64,000 nucleotides of DNA from Paenibacillus sabinae T27 (GCF_000612505.1 NZ_CP004078.1:271001-335000), one strand, 5' to 3'. Shown: positions 54,843-64,000, counted from the first letter of the stretch. Notes: a model not told the origin generated them from the letters alone. Made by a program: numbers and translations.

Positions 54843-55883
54843 CTATAAAACAACAATTTTATTCTTGCCCGTCTTCTTGGCTTCGTAGAGCGCGTCGTCA
54901 GCTTTCTGGAATACATGGTTTTTGGAATCGGCGTCCTGAAGATCATGCATGCCGATGCTCACGGTGACCGATTTCCCTTCCATTTCAGGGATGGGCAGAT
55001 TGGCGATGCCCTCTCTTATCCGCTCTATTATTTCATAGGAAGCCTCCAGCGGTTTGGAGGTAAGAATAATAACAAACTCCTCGCCGCCATAGCGCGCGGC
55101 AAAATCGTCCGCGCCGATATGCTTCAGCATTGTCGCCGCCACCTGTCTCAGTGCAATATCCCCGACCCCATGCCCGTAGGTATCGTTTACCTTCTTGAAA
55201 TTGTCGATGTCGAGGATGGCCAGCTGCATCGGGAACGGATTACTCTGTTGATGATCGATCAGCCAGCCGAAATATTCGTGAAAGGTCTTATGGTTGTACA
55301 GATCGGTCAGCGCGTCGATTTTGGACAGGCGGTCCATGATGATATTCTGGATGCGCAAATCCTGCTCCGATTTCTCCGAGTTGGCCAGCGAGCGGATCAA
55401 ATCCTGACCCCGGCGGATAACTGCAAAGCCCGTCAGCGCAGTTGCCGCGAAAACGATGGAGACTAGAATAATCTCGGACCGCTGGACAGAGCGATGAACC
55501 GATGACAGTCCAAGCTGCGTGATCATATACAATAATCCGAAGCCCGTCGAGGCGATCAGATAGGATTTTTTCAGATAGATCATGGAAATGAGCAGCGGGA
55601 GCAGCATAATAAGCGGCGATACCAGAATATCCGAAGCGGTAAGGACGGTGACAAATAAGGAGATGACATAGCTCCCTGCCATAATAGAGACTTCGCCCAG
55701 CTTCGGCCTCCATTTGTGAATGCATTCCAGAAGGATAACAATTCCCAAAATGATCACATCGGGAAAAAGGACGTGGGAATGAAGCATCCGGCTTGAGGCA
55801 TGGACCAGCAGCGTAATCCAGAAGGCATTCAGCAGCACACGGTTCCAATTCAATTGGCGAGGAGTATGCGATGGATCAAGCAT
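54843..55883 (-). CDS. Diguanylate cyclase with membrane sensor
   Basis: The 346-residue product has an N-terminal half of five or six membrane helices (about 13-155), a short coiled linker, and a GGDEF domain with ARYGGEEFVIIL near 265 (active GGEEF form). An inhibitory RxxD site is not obvious upstream. It makes c-di-GMP from GTP. GAGGAACACC precedes the ATG. It is convergent with the GGDEF-EAL receptor gene. Confidence 0.92.
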   Translation of the reverse strand: MLDPSHTPRQLNWNRVLLNAFWITLLVHASSRMLHSHVLFPDVIILGIVILLECIHKWRPKLGEVSIMAGSYVISLFVTVLTASDILVSPLIMLLPLLISMIYLKKSYLIASTGFGLLYMITQLGLSSVHRSVQRSEIILVSIVFAATALTGFAVIRRGQDLIRSLANSEKSEQDLRIQNIIMDRLSKIDALTDLYNHKTFHEYFGWLIDHQQSNPFPMQLAILDIDNFKKVNDTYGHGVGDIALRQVAATMLKHIGADDFAARYGGEEFVIILTSKPLEASYEIIERIREGIANLPIPEMEGKSVTVSIGMHDLQDADSKNHVFQKADDALYEAKKTGKNKIVVL

Positions 55884-56054
55884 AAGGTGTTCCTCATTTC
55901 CAGTAGCGATGTGTATGTATTCGACAAGAATCCCCTTTTTTCCTCCCTCTTGATGGCAGGGTTATAATGTTCGGATTTTGTACAAAATTAACGAACTTTC
56001 ACTAAAAAATATTCGTTTCTGCTCAAAAAACACGTATAATATAGTATATCTTCA

Positions 56055-56083
56055 TTGACATATTCGTCTATTTTCGTTAAGAT
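56055..56083 (+). promoter_or_regulatory. Sigma-A promoter for the riboswitch leader
   Basis: TTGACA (56055-56060), 17 bp, TAAGAT (56078-56083). A start near 56090 gives a leader of about 218 bases. Confidence 0.78.
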
Positions 56084-56150
56084 TCTTATGGTTTAAAAAT
56101 ATTTCTTACAGCTGACGTAAAATCATACAGCACGCGTGAACGCGTACTTG

Positions 56151-56221
56151 CTGTTCGTATATCCCTAAAGATAAGGTTTGGGGGTCTCTACAGGGAACCG
56201 TAAATTCCTGGCTACGGATGG
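56151..56221 (+). ncRNA. Purine riboswitch aptamer (guanine-type C74)
   Basis: The elements occur in order. P1 is CTGTTCGT with ACGGATGG. P2 is CCCTAAA/TTTGGGG around L2 GATAAGG. J2/3 is GTCTCTAC. P3 is GGGAA/TTCCT around L3 CCGTAAA. J3/1 is GCT. The C in J3/1 corresponds to the base that picks guanine over adenine. The position before it is G where A is usual. L2 and L3 keep the loop contacts. No textbook terminator is visible in the 86 bases before the gene. Confidence 0.85.
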
Positions 56222-56307
56222 GTGCCTTTGGCTTACCCTGAAACTGGCCGGGATTTTTGCCGTGCCGCACTTGCTTGGCATTATAAATTCGTTTTCTGGA
56301 GGAACAG

Positions 56308-57738
56308 ATGAGCAAATATGATGTAATCGTCGTTGGTGCCGGACCTGCGGGTATTTTTGCCTGTTATGAGCTGACCCGGAAGGCCCCGCACTGGAAAGTG
56401 CTGCTGATCGACAAAGGACATGATATTTATAAGCGGCGATGCCCGATTCTGGAGGAAAAGATTCAGTTCTGTCCGCCGGCTGCGGGACGCAAGGAGTTCG
56501 CCGGATGTCTGCCGGCCTGCTCGATTACCGCGGGCTTTGGAGGCGCCGGAGCATACAGCGACGGGAAATTCAATATTACAACTGAATTCGGGGGATGGAT
56601 GACGGATTATTTGGCGCCCTCGAAGGTGCTGGAGCTGATCCGCTACGTCGATTCCATCAACCTTGAGCATGGAGCGACGGAGATGATTACCGATCCGACG
56701 ACCGATCCGATCCGGCGCATCGAGCAGCGCGGCTATGCGGCCGGGCTCAAGCTGCTGCGGGCGCAGGTTCGCCATCTGGGGACCGAGCAGAATCTGGAAA
56801 TCCTGAAGTCGATTTACGAATATTTGAGCACCCGCATTGACATGATGTTCAAGACGGAGGTGCAGGACATCGAGACGGTCAGCGAGAACGGCACTCACCG
56901 GGTAACGGGCGTTACGCTGAAGAACGGGGAGACTTACGAGACGAAGCTGGCCATGGTCGCTCCGGGACGTGACGGCTCCGCCTGGCTCACGGATGTGCTG
57001 AAAAGACACCGGCTCAAAATGTACAACAATCAGGTGGACGTCGGCGTCCGGGTCGAAACCTCGGATGTCGTTATGCAGGAAATCAACGAGCATCTTTATG
57101 AAGGCAAGTTTATTTTTAACACTTCAGTCGGTACCCGGGTTCGCACGTTCTGCAGCAATCCTTCCGGACATGTCGTCGTGGAGAACCACAGCGGAGTCAT
57201 GGCGGCGAACGGGCACTCGTACAAAGATCCGGCGCTTGGTTCCCCCAACACGAACTTTGCGCTGCTTGTCTCCCATAAATTCACCGAGCCGTTCGACAAG
57301 CCCAATGAATATGCGCGGGAAATTTGCAAGCGGGCGAACGATCTGTCGAGCGGAGGAGTGATCGTGCAGAAATACGGCGATATTTTGCGGGGGCGCCGCT
57401 CGACCACGACAAGAATCGCCGAAGGCTTCGTTGAGCCGACGCTCAAAGAAGCGGTCCCGGGCGACCTCGGACTGGTGCTCCCCTACAATACGATGAAGAG
57501 TCTCATCGAAATGGTGGAAGCATTGGAGAAGGTGACGCCGGGCATTGCCTCCGAGCATACGCTCTTTTACGGCGTGGAGGCCAAGTTCTATTCGGCCCGT
57601 CCGAAGCTGACGGAAACGTTCGAGACGGAGATTTCTGGCCTCTACTGCGGCGGGGACGGCGCGGGCATCACGCGCGGACTGGCCCAGGCGGGCGCGGCGG
57701 GCGTCTGGATCGCCCGGGGCATGCTGGACCGGGCCTAA
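56308..57738 (+). CDS. FAD-dependent dehydrogenase-like flavoprotein (COG2509 type)
   Basis: The 476-residue product has an N-terminal dinucleotide-binding motif DVIVVGAGPAGIFACYEL, a Cys-bearing segment (RRCPILEEKIQFCPP, CLPACSITAGFGGAGAYSDGKFN), and the closing ISGLYCGGDGAGITRGLAQAGAAG. This fits the uncharacterised FAD-dependent dehydrogenase family. The Cys pairs might bind iron-sulfur or take part in redox (inference). GGAGG precedes the ATG. Expression is likely controlled by the purine riboswitch, which hints at a purine-linked function. Confidence 0.83.
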   Translation: MSKYDVIVVGAGPAGIFACYELTRKAPHWKVLLIDKGHDIYKRRCPILEEKIQFCPPAAGRKEFAGCLPACSITAGFGGAGAYSDGKFNITTEFGGWMTDYLAPSKVLELIRYVDSINLEHGATEMITDPTTDPIRRIEQRGYAAGLKLLRAQVRHLGTEQNLEILKSIYEYLSTRIDMMFKTEVQDIETVSENGTHRVTGVTLKNGETYETKLAMVAPGRDGSAWLTDVLKRHRLKMYNNQVDVGVRVETSDVVMQEINEHLYEGKFIFNTSVGTRVRTFCSNPSGHVVVENHSGVMAANGHSYKDPALGSPNTNFALLVSHKFTEPFDKPNEYAREICKRANDLSSGGVIVQKYGDILRGRRSTTTRIAEGFVEPTLKEAVPGDLGLVLPYNTMKSLIEMVEALEKVTPGIASEHTLFYGVEAKFYSARPKLTETFETEISGLYCGGDGAGITRGLAQAGAAGVWIARGMLDRA

Positions 57739-57767
57739 ACCGGACCATAAGCGCAGCTGCAAGCTTG

Positions 57768-57816
57768 AAGGAAAGCCAACCGTTTACCTTTTGGGGAGGT
57801 GGGGCTTTCCTTTTTT
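57768..57816 (+). terminator. Terminator after the flavoprotein gene
   Basis: AAGGAAAGCC pairs with GGCTTTCCTT, then a T run. Confidence 0.85.
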
Positions 57817-57914
57817 GATAGAAAATGATTTATAAACCTCGCGGCTTTCCCCATGAATCCTGTCGAAACAAGCAGATTATTCATAAAAAATGCATATCAT
57901 TGGAGAATTTTACC

Positions 57915-57923
57915 TGTTATAAT
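57915..57923 (+). promoter_or_regulatory. Extended -10 promoter for the chemoreceptor gene
   Basis: TGTTATAAT gives an extended TGn-TATAAT; no good -35 is present at 17 bp. The start codon is 39 bp downstream. Confidence 0.5.
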
Positions 57924-57961
57924 GTCAACATACATAACATGATGAAGTGGAGTGGAATGCT

Positions 57962-59479
57962 GTGCAACACAACCGTCAAGTCTTGGCTTTTCATGTCGCT
58001 CTTTCGCTGCTGGCCTTACTGTATGTGCTGTGGGTTCAAATGTTCTGGGTTCATAAGCTTGTGCTGGCGCTCGTTGTTCTCTTGTTCGTACCGCTTTCGA
58101 TTACCGTCTACCGTTCACGTATTCGGGAGCAGGAGCTGCTGAGGCAAGCAAACGAACAGGTTCACAGGCTCGGCAATGAAATGGTGGTGACCTCGGACCG
58201 GATGCATGGAGCGCTCGCGGAAATCAGCCGGCATACGGGGGACCTGCAGCAGACGGCCGATTACTCCCATCAATCCGAGCTGGCGCTGAAGGGCCGGAGC
58301 TATGAAGCGAGAGCGAATATGGAGTCGGCCTCGGCGACAATGGACGGGGTAGCCGAGGCGGCGGAACGTATTCAGGGACTGACGGACAAGCTGGGGATAA
58401 GCATGCAGGAAGCCAACCAGGAAGTGGCGGAAATGCTCGATTCTCTCAAAAGCACCGACGCCGTGATGGAAGAGCTTAAGGGGCAGAGCAGCAAGATGTA
58501 CGAAGAGTTCGCCTCCTTGAGCAAGCTTATCACGATGGTGGAAGGCATCAACGAAGTGATTGTGGGTGTAGTGGAGGAGACCTCGCTGCTGGCGCTTAAC
58601 GCTTCCATCGAAGCGGCAAGGGCCGGAGAGCAGGGCAGGGGCTTTGCCGTGGTGGCTGACCGCATCCGCAAGCTGGCGGAGCAGAGCCGCACCTCGGTGG
58701 ACCGCTCCTCCGCGCTGCTGCTGGATCTTAACAAAGGAGTGGAGCAGGTGCTTGACTCCGTGGATAAAGAGCGGGCTTCCGTGGAGCGCGGCGTAGGCGA
58801 GGTAGGAGCCGTGAAGGCGCGTCTCGCTGAAATTGCGGCCACAGTCAAGACGGTGGATACGGCGGTATCCGACACGGTGAAGGCGGCCAGCCGTCAGGAC
58901 GAGCTGATCGGCGGCGCTTTGCCAGAGCTGCGCAGCGCGGTAGCCTTGCTGAACGAGACGATCGCGAGCGTCGATCTGATGCTGGAGCAGGTGAACCGGC
59001 AGCGGACGCAGATCGGGGAGCTGAACGAGGTCAGCGCCAGCCTGCTGGCGGAGTCTCAGGCGCTGCGGCAGTCCGTAAGCCAGATCGCCGGCATGGAGGA
59101 GATTGAGGAAAGCCGTTACGCCGAGAAGCTGGAGGTTATGCAATCACTGCTAACGCACATTGCAGCCAAGGAGGAATTGTACAAGCCCGATCCGGATGCT
59201 CACAGACAGGTATTGGCTTCCTGTCTTGCGGAGACGCCGGATTTGCAGGCCATCTGGTCGAACCGGACGGACGGCACCTTTATTTTCTCCGAACCGGCGG
59301 CGGGCCTGCTTAATGCGAAGCGGCGCGATTGGTGGAGCGGAGCGATGAGCGACGGTGCTTTTGTCTCGAAGCCCTATGTGTCGGCCATAACGAAGCGTTC
59401 CTGCGTGACGCTGTCGAGGGCCGTAACGAATGACCGGGGAGAGACAGTTGGCGTGATCGGCATCGATTTGGCGGTATAG
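57962..59479 (+). CDS. Methyl-accepting chemotaxis protein with C-terminal sensor-like domain
   Basis: The product of about 505 residues opens with two membrane helices and almost no loop (residues about 7-45), so it has no real external sensor. The signalling hairpin follows with the tip [20 protein letters not shown] (about 205-225). A further region (about 400-505) after the signalling domain resembles a PDC/Cache sensor: [40 protein letters not shown]. That would place the sensor in the cytosol. The GTG at 57962 has GGAG 9 bases upstream; GTG 57947 is the alternative. Confidence 0.87.
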   Translation: MQHNRQVLAFHVALSLLALLYVLWVQMFWVHKLVLALVVLLFVPLSITVYRSRIREQELLRQANEQVHRLGNEMVVTSDRMHGALAEISRHTGDLQQTADYSHQSELALKGRSYEARANMESASATMDGVAEAAERIQGLTDKLGISMQEANQEVAEMLDSLKSTDAVMEELKGQSSKMYEEFASLSKLITMVEGINEVIVGVVEETSLLALNASIEAARAGEQGRGFAVVADRIRKLAEQSRTSVDRSSALLLDLNKGVEQVLDSVDKERASVERGVGEVGAVKARLAEIAATVKTVDTAVSDTVKAASRQDELIGGALPELRSAVALLNETIASVDLMLEQVNRQRTQIGELNEVSASLLAESQALRQSVSQIAGMEEIEESRYAEKLEVMQSLLTHIAAKEELYKPDPDAHRQVLASCLAETPDLQAIWSNRTDGTFIFSEPAAGLLNAKRRDWWSGAMSDGAFVSKPYVSAITKRSCVTLSRAVTNDRGETVGVIGIDLAV

Positions 59480-59530
59480 GAAGCAGAAAGGGCCTAAAGC
59501 CCGAAGAAGTTGAATCATGAGGAATACGGC

Positions 59531-59567
59531 GGGCGCTTGCGGACTAATTTGCGGGCGCCTTTTTTTC
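59531..59567 (+). terminator. Terminator after the chemoreceptor gene
   Basis: GGCGCTTGCG pairs with TGCGGGCGCC using G-T pairs, followed by seven T residues. Confidence 0.78.
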
Positions 59568-59653
59568 AAATCCGAGAATAGATTTGGGTTGGACAAATCA
59601 CGGGACATCAGCCTATAATGACCGATATATTTTACTATGGGGGCAAGAACAAG

Positions 59654-61318
59654 ATGCAGTATACGTTCGTCATTCTGCTGCAGCTGCTGGAGCGTGCGGC
59701 ACTGCTGCTTATGACACTGTTTGTATTAACACGGGTGCCGCGGTTCAAGGAGATTTTTCAAAAAGGGGCTTATGCGCCGCAGGAGCTGTTCATCGCCACC
59801 GTCATTTTCAGCCTGTTCGCCATATTCAGCACATACAGCGGAATCAAGGTGGAAGGCTCGCTCGTTAATGTGCGGATCGTGGCGATCATGGCGGGCGGCA
59901 TTCTGTTCGGCCCTTGGGTAGGACTCATAACCGGCTTGATCTCCGGCATTCACCGGTTTCTGATCGATATTGGGGGCGTCACGTCGGTGCCCTGTTTGAT
60001 TACTAGCATCACGACAGGCGTTGTCTCGGGGATCATCTACCGTCACACGTCAGCAGAGCGCCGCTGGAAGGCCGGGATTTTGGCGGGAATGGGCTGCGAA
60101 GCGCTGACGATGCTGCTGATTCTCGTCATGGCCCATCCGTCGTCGCTCGGCGTCGAAATCGTATCGAAGATTGCCTTTCCGATGATTATGAGCCAGGTCA
60201 GTGTTGGACTCATCGTCATGCTCGTCCAGAGCGTGGAAGGAGAGAAGGAGCGGATCGCGGCAAGGCAGTCCAAGCTGGCCCTTGATATCGCCAACAAGAC
60301 ACTTCCCTATTTTCGTACCATCAATCCGCAGTCTCTGCGTAAAATTTGTACGATCATCAAAGAGGATATCGGCGCTGACGCGGTCGCAATTACCGATACC
60401 CGGTGTATTCGCGCTTATGTCGGCATCGGAGAAGAGTATTACGAGGAGAAGAACGAGATTATCAGCGACGCAACGAAAATCACGCTGTCCAGCGGGGAAA
60501 TCACGATCCGCAACAACGATACCGAATTCAACCATCATCATATCAAGTCGCTGATCATCATTCCGCTGAAGGAAAAGGGCGAAGTCACCGGCGCGCTCAA
60601 AATTTATTACACCAAAGCCCACAAAATCACCTATTCCCTCCAGGCGATGGCTGTTGGCCTGTCCCAGATTATTTCCACACTGATGGAGGTCTCCCGGGTG
60701 GAAGACATCAAGCAGATGGCGAACAAGGCGGAGCTAAAGGCGCTGCAGACCCGGATCAATCCCCATTTTCTGTTCAATGCGCTGAACGCCATCGTCTCCT
60801 CCATCCGGATCGACCCCGACAAGGCCAGGGAGCTGATCATCAATCTGTCCGGCTATATGCGGTACAATCTGGAGCTCACCGACGATTTTATCGATATCCG
60901 CAAAGAACTTCAGCAGGTCCGGCATTACGTCGAAATCGAGAAAGCGCGCTTTGGAAGACGCCTTACGGTTCTCTACGATATCGATGACGAGACGGAAGTC
61001 CGCATCCCGAGCCTCATCATCCAGCCCTTGGTGGAAAATGCGATTGTGCACGGTATACTGAAAGGGCGTGGCGTAGGAACGGTGACGATTTCAGTCAAGG
61101 ACCGGGGAGACAGCGTGCGGATCGGCATCCGCGACACCGGGGTTGGCATCAGCGAGGAAACGATCCGTAAGGTGTACGAAGGCAGCATGCCGGAGAACAA
61201 GATCGGGCTATTTAACGTGCATCAGCGGGTGAAGTTGATTTACGGCGAGGGACTGACGATTACCAGGCTGGATAAAGGGACGGATATAACTTTCGATGTG
61301 AAAAAGGAGAACCGATGA
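59654..61318 (+). CDS. lytS: LytS/YpdA-type sensor histidine kinase
   Basis: The product of about 554 residues has the 5TM-LYT sensor (about 1-180, with [24 protein letters not shown]), a GAF-like domain (about 220-350), the His-kinase motif [22 protein letters not shown] and an ATPase part. LytS-like kinases sense extracellular pyruvate or membrane energy state. I prefer the ATG at 59654 ([16 protein letters not shown]) over 59618 because it matches family starts. It overlaps the regulator by ATGA. Confidence 0.92.
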   Translation: MQYTFVILLQLLERAALLLMTLFVLTRVPRFKEIFQKGAYAPQELFIATVIFSLFAIFSTYSGIKVEGSLVNVRIVAIMAGGILFGPWVGLITGLISGIHRFLIDIGGVTSVPCLITSITTGVVSGIIYRHTSAERRWKAGILAGMGCEALTMLLILVMAHPSSLGVEIVSKIAFPMIMSQVSVGLIVMLVQSVEGEKERIAARQSKLALDIANKTLPYFRTINPQSLRKICTIIKEDIGADAVAITDTRCIRAYVGIGEEYYEEKNEIISDATKITLSSGEITIRNNDTEFNHHHIKSLIIIPLKEKGEVTGALKIYYTKAHKITYSLQAMAVGLSQIISTLMEVSRVEDIKQMANKAELKALQTRINPHFLFNALNAIVSSIRIDPDKARELIINLSGYMRYNLELTDDFIDIRKELQQVRHYVEIEKARFGRRLTVLYDIDDETEVRIPSLIIQPLVENAIVHGILKGRGVGTVTISVKDRGDSVRIGIRDTGVGISEETIRKVYEGSMPENKIGLFNVHQRVKLIYGEGLTITRLDKGTDITFDVKKENR

Positions 61319-62040
61319 GAGCGATAATCGTAGAGGATGAAGAGCTGGCCAGGCAGGAGCTGGCCTACCTGATTCGGGCGAACAGCGGCATAGAGATTGC
61401 GGCCGAGTTCGACGACGGGCTGGACGCGCTAAAATATTTGCAGGCCAACCAGGTGGATGTGCTGTTTCTCGACATCAATATCCCTTCCGTAGACGGTGTG
61501 TTTCTGGCCCAGAATATCAGCAAATTTTCCGTGAAGCCCCATATTGTGTTCATCACCGCGTATAAGGAGCATGCCGCCGAAGCGTTCGAGATTGAGGCCT
61601 TCGATTACATTCTGAAGCCGTATAACGAGACGCGGATCAAGGGGATGCTGGGCAAGCTCGAGGCTACTTTAGCGCACCGGCCCAGCGGGGAAGAGGAGCG
61701 CAATCCGGTCAGCAACAAGATCAATCTGTGGAAAAATGAAAAAATCATCGTCGTCGACGCCGACGACATTTACTACGCCTCGGCCCAGGAGAAGACGACG
61801 AGCGTCTTTACGCGAAACGAAGAGTACTCCATGGGGGTCAGCATCACCGAGTTTCACGGACGTTTGCCGCAGGACCGCTTTTTCCGCTGCCACCGTTCTT
61901 TCATCGTCAACCTGTCCAAAATCAAAGAAATCATCCCATGGTTTAACAATACCTACCTGCTTCGGCTGCGTGATCTGGACTTTGAAGTGCCGGTCAGCCG
62001 CAGCAAGGTCAAAGAATTCAGGCAGATTATGCGCCTGTAG
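61315..62040 (+). CDS. lytT: LytTR family response regulator
   Basis: The 241-residue product has a receiver domain ([14 protein letters not shown], phosphorylated Asp in [13 protein letters not shown], Lys in [12 protein letters not shown]) and a C-terminal LytTR DNA-binding domain ([39 protein letters not shown]). LytTR proteins bind paired direct repeats about one turn or more apart. The adjacent transporter gene with repeats in its upstream region is the likely target. Confidence 0.93.
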   Translation: MRAIIVEDEELARQELAYLIRANSGIEIAAEFDDGLDALKYLQANQVDVLFLDINIPSVDGVFLAQNISKFSVKPHIVFITAYKEHAAEAFEIEAFDYILKPYNETRIKGMLGKLEATLAHRPSGEEERNPVSNKINLWKNEKIIVVDADDIYYASAQEKTTSVFTRNEEYSMGVSITEFHGRLPQDRFFRCHRSFIVNLSKIKEIIPWFNNTYLLRLRDLDFEVPVSRSKVKEFRQIMRL

Positions 62041-62043
62041 TGG

Positions 62044-62110
62044 CCGTTCATTCCTTCTTTCCGTCATTTCGTTCCGTATTTCATCCGCATTTTTGCAATC
62101 AAGCTACAAT
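62044..62110 (+). promoter_or_regulatory. Direct repeats and -10 box upstream of the OFA transporter
   Basis: Related words start at 62044 (CCGTTCATT), 62061 (CCGTCATTTC), 62074 (CCGTATTTCAT) and 62085 (CCGCATTTTT). A TACAAT -10 at 62105-62110 has no usual -35 at its correct distance, where the repeats lie. This is what an activator-dependent promoter looks like. The repeats resemble the GGCATTTCAT sites of YpdB. Confidence 0.55.
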
Positions 62111-62168
62111 AAAGATGCAAGAGGCGCTCATGAAGGCGGCCATAACCGAAGGAAAGAAGGAAAGAACC

Positions 62169-63428
62169 ATGTCGGTAGGGACTAAAGCAAACAACCGTTT
62201 TCTAATCGTACTGGGAACCATTATTATGCAGATGGGCCTTGGAACCATTTATACCTGGAGCTTGTTCAACCAGCCGCTCGTAACAAAATATGGCTGGGAG
62301 CTCGGCTCCGTATCTACAACCTTTTCGATCACAAGCTTTGCGCTGGCATTCGCGACACTTTTTGCGGGTAAGCTTCAGGATAAAATCGGGCTTCGCCGCC
62401 TGACCGCCGTGGCGGGTGTTATGCTGGGCCTCGGGCTGATGTATAGCTCGCATGCAACCACGCTGCCGATGCTGTATCTGCTGGCAGGGGTCGTTGCCGG
62501 ATACGCCGACGGAACGGCTTATATTACCTCGCTGTCGAATCTGATCAAATGGTTCCCGAACCGCAAAGGGCTGATCTCGGGAGTATCGGTTGGAGCGTAC
62601 GGAACAGGCAGCTTGATCTTTAAGTATGTGAACGCCCATCTGATCGGGTCGGTTGGAGTCTCCCGCACGTTCCTGTATTGGGGCATGATCGTCATGGCTA
62701 TGGTCATCATCGGTTCGCTGCTTGTCAGAGAGGCCTCCGTGGCGCCGGCCGGAACGGATAAAGCATCATCGCCGCTCGCCCCGCTGGAGAAAAAGGATTA
62801 CACCGTGGGCGAAATGCTGCGCACGAAGCAAGCCTACCTGCTGTTCACCATCTTCTTCACCGCCTGCATGAGCGGCCTCTATCTGATCGGCATTGTAAAA
62901 GACATCGGCGTGAAGCTGGCTGGACTTGACGTGCAGACCGCGGCCAATGCGGTGGCGATGATCGCCATCTTCAATACGGCCGGACGTCTGATTCTCGGCG
63001 CGCTGTCCGACAAAATGAGCCGTTTGAAGCTGATCGGCTTCACGATGGCCATCACGGCCGTAGCCGCGCTGACGCTCAGCTTCGCGCAGCTGAACTTCGG
63101 ACTGTTCTTCGCTTCTGTAGCGGCGATCGCCTTCTGCTTCGGCGGCAACATCACCGTCTTCCCGGCCATCGTCAGTGACTTCTTCGGGTTGAAGAATCAT
63201 AACAAGAACTACGGCATTGTCTACCAAGGGTTTGGCATCGGCGCATTGTCCGGTTCGATCATCGCCGCCTTCCTGGGCGGATTCAAACCGACCTTTATCA
63301 CGATCGGGGCGCTGTGCCTGATTTCCTGCCTGATCGCCGTGATGCTGAAACCGCCGGTTCAGGTCCGCAAGGAACGGAAACGGAATCCGGAAATGCCCGG
63401 CCGCACCGCATACGAACAGATTTCTTAA
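62169..63428 (+). CDS. MFS transporter, oxalate/formate antiporter (OFA/YhjX) type
   Basis: The product of about 419 residues has 12 helices and the OFA family's opening RFLIVLGTIIMQMGLGTIYTWSLF, then YGWELGSVSTTFSITSFALAFATLFAGKLQDKIG. The ATG at 62169 has GAAGGAAAGAACC upstream; the frame opens back to the regulator stop without support. YhjX in E. coli is an OFA transporter controlled by YpdA/YpdB, relatives of the pair upstream. So pyruvate or another carboxylate is a likely substrate. Confidence 0.88.
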   Translation: MSVGTKANNRFLIVLGTIIMQMGLGTIYTWSLFNQPLVTKYGWELGSVSTTFSITSFALAFATLFAGKLQDKIGLRRLTAVAGVMLGLGLMYSSHATTLPMLYLLAGVVAGYADGTAYITSLSNLIKWFPNRKGLISGVSVGAYGTGSLIFKYVNAHLIGSVGVSRTFLYWGMIVMAMVIIGSLLVREASVAPAGTDKASSPLAPLEKKDYTVGEMLRTKQAYLLFTIFFTACMSGLYLIGIVKDIGVKLAGLDVQTAANAVAMIAIFNTAGRLILGALSDKMSRLKLIGFTMAITAVAALTLSFAQLNFGLFFASVAAIAFCFGGNITVFPAIVSDFFGLKNHNKNYGIVYQGFGIGALSGSIIAAFLGGFKPTFITIGALCLISCLIAVMLKPPVQVRKERKRNPEMPGRTAYEQIS

Positions 63429-63592
63429 GGAAGCAGCCGCCACCTCAGGCTTCGGCCTGCAAGGCGTGACTTCATATAGCTTCAAGCAAGGATTTAAGCA
63501 AGAGTTTCGAGTGATGTCGGAAACTGCAAGACCGCCCAACCGCAAATGGTTTATTCCTCCTAAATAAATTATAAAAAAGGGCGGCAAAACGT

Positions 63593-63643
63593 AAAAGACG
63601 GTTCCCCGGGTCAGCATAGGCCTGATGGGAGCCGTCTTTTAAC
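63593..63643 (+). terminator. Terminator after the OFA transporter gene
   Basis: AAAAGACGGTTCCC pairs with GGGAGCCGTCTTTT. The rest of the 361-bp gap (63429-63789) holds the hairpin at 63672 and no gene. Confidence 0.88.
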
Positions 63644-63671
63644 AATAGGAGAAAATAAAAGTTCTTCGCTA

Positions 63672-63716
63672 GAAACGGTTGCCCTCCACCGCGAGGACGG
63701 AGCAGCCGTTTCTTTT
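63672..63716 (+). repeat. Third copy of the GAAACGG hairpin repeat
   Basis: GAAACGGTTGCCCTCC ... GGACGGAGCAGCCGTTTCTTTTT has the same plan as the two copies at 30952 and 31053. The tip CCTC/GAGG pairs with different bases. Confidence 0.68.
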
Positions 63717-63789
63717 TATACGAACATACTTTCGATATAAGGGATATAGTGGTAAGATAGTAGGGTCAGGAAAGGAGAGGGAACAATAT

Positions 63790-64000
63790 ATGCCATACTG
63801 TCAAACCGGGAAAGCGGAGTTATATTATGAAGATTGGGGCGAAGGCAGACCTATAGTGATGATCCATGGGTTCAGTCCCGACCATCGGCTGATGAGCGGC
63901 TGTATGGAACCTGTATTCAGGGAGAGAAAAGGCTGGAGACGGCTGTACATCGATCTGCCGGGAATGGGGAAGTCACGCCATTATCAGGATATCCGAAGTT
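63790..64000 (+). CDS. Alpha/beta hydrolase (3' truncated by window)
   Basis: The frame begins with ATG behind GGAAAGGAGAGGG and runs off the window after 70 residues. The visible part has the oxyanion region MIHGFSPDH and YIDLPGMGKS, typical of the alpha/beta hydrolase fold. The catalytic Ser lies beyond the end. It is not related closely to the hydrolase at 17921. The substrate is unknown. Confidence 0.8.
   Translation, partial: MPYCQTGKAELYYEDWGEGRPIVMIHGFSPDHRLMSGCMEPVFRERKGWRRLYIDLPGMGKSRHYQDIRS

Noticed and set aside
56110..56150. A second purine aptamer just upstream of the first
   Set aside because: TTCTTACAG and CGTAAAA resemble J2/3 and L3 but the stems do not pair; only an ACGCG/CGCGT mini-hairpin is there.

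Overview
The window reads like a chromosome segment of an endospore-forming, Gram-positive bacterium of the Paenibacillus type (inference). The support is gene content: a YheC/YheD-type spore coat ATP-grasp protein next to CotSA-like and family 2 glycosyltransferases, a LytS/LytTR pair, stalk-domain (copper amine oxidase N-terminal-like) secreted proteins, Gram-positive lipoproteins, strong AGGAGG-type ribosome sites with frequent TTG/GTG starts, and consensus sigma-A promoters. The DNA is fairly GC-rich, and gene order is that of ordinary chromosome with local accessory insertions. No rRNA, tRNA or CRISPR array was seen.

Layout. 1-4.3 kb holds stress chaperones: the end of an Hsp20 gene, a DnaJ-type co-chaperone and clpB. 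4.3-6.2 kb is an IS200/IS605-family (tnpB-only) element inserted precisely into a GNAT acetyltransferase gene; tnpB itself carries one amber codon. 6.4-14.7 kb has secreted and lipoproteins, an MFS exporter, an AI-2E family permease, and a MarR regulator followed by an arylsulfotransferase-like protein. 15-21 kb has a UvrD/PcrA-like helicase with a tandem-repeat tail, an alpha/beta hydrolase, a two-gene unit of HTH regulator plus YhfC-type membrane protease, and a DUF6492-like protein. 21.2-25.8 kb holds a LacI regulator, a VanR-VanS-VanY-like unit and an XRE/membrane-protein pair.

26-30.8 kb is a five-gene carbohydrate unit (TIM-barrel isomerase, PfkB kinase, MFS transporter, hexulose-phosphate synthase-like and phosphohexuloisomerase-like enzymes) behind a promoter with three 13-bp operator-like repeats. 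31-39.3 kb holds DUF445, a P-II-like protein, the spore-coat group, a C39-like peptidase and a type I pullulanase. 39.8-46.7 kb is nitrogen and amine metabolism: gltD, a phosphodiesterase, aguA-aguB (agmatine to putrescine) and a polar amino acid ABC importer. 46.8-51 kb has TerD, TerC, a 34-residue membrane peptide, a formate/nitrite channel, a rhodanese and a LysR regulator. 51-64 kb is signalling: a Fur-box-linked 49-residue gene, a GGDEF-EAL receptor, a second diguanylate cyclase, a purine riboswitch ahead of a flavoprotein, a chemoreceptor with a C-terminal sensor-like domain, and LytS-LytT next to an OFA-type MFS transporter. The window ends inside an alpha/beta hydrolase.

Non-coding structure is the richest part. 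Two copies (14.1 and 29.9 kb) of a long palindromic repeat show compensatory base changes in nested stems. Three copies of a short GC-capped hairpin lie at 31 and 63.7 kb. The purine aptamer at 56.15-56.22 kb has a G where the core normally has A. Excising the IS in silico restores the GNAT reading frame exactly, with no target duplication.
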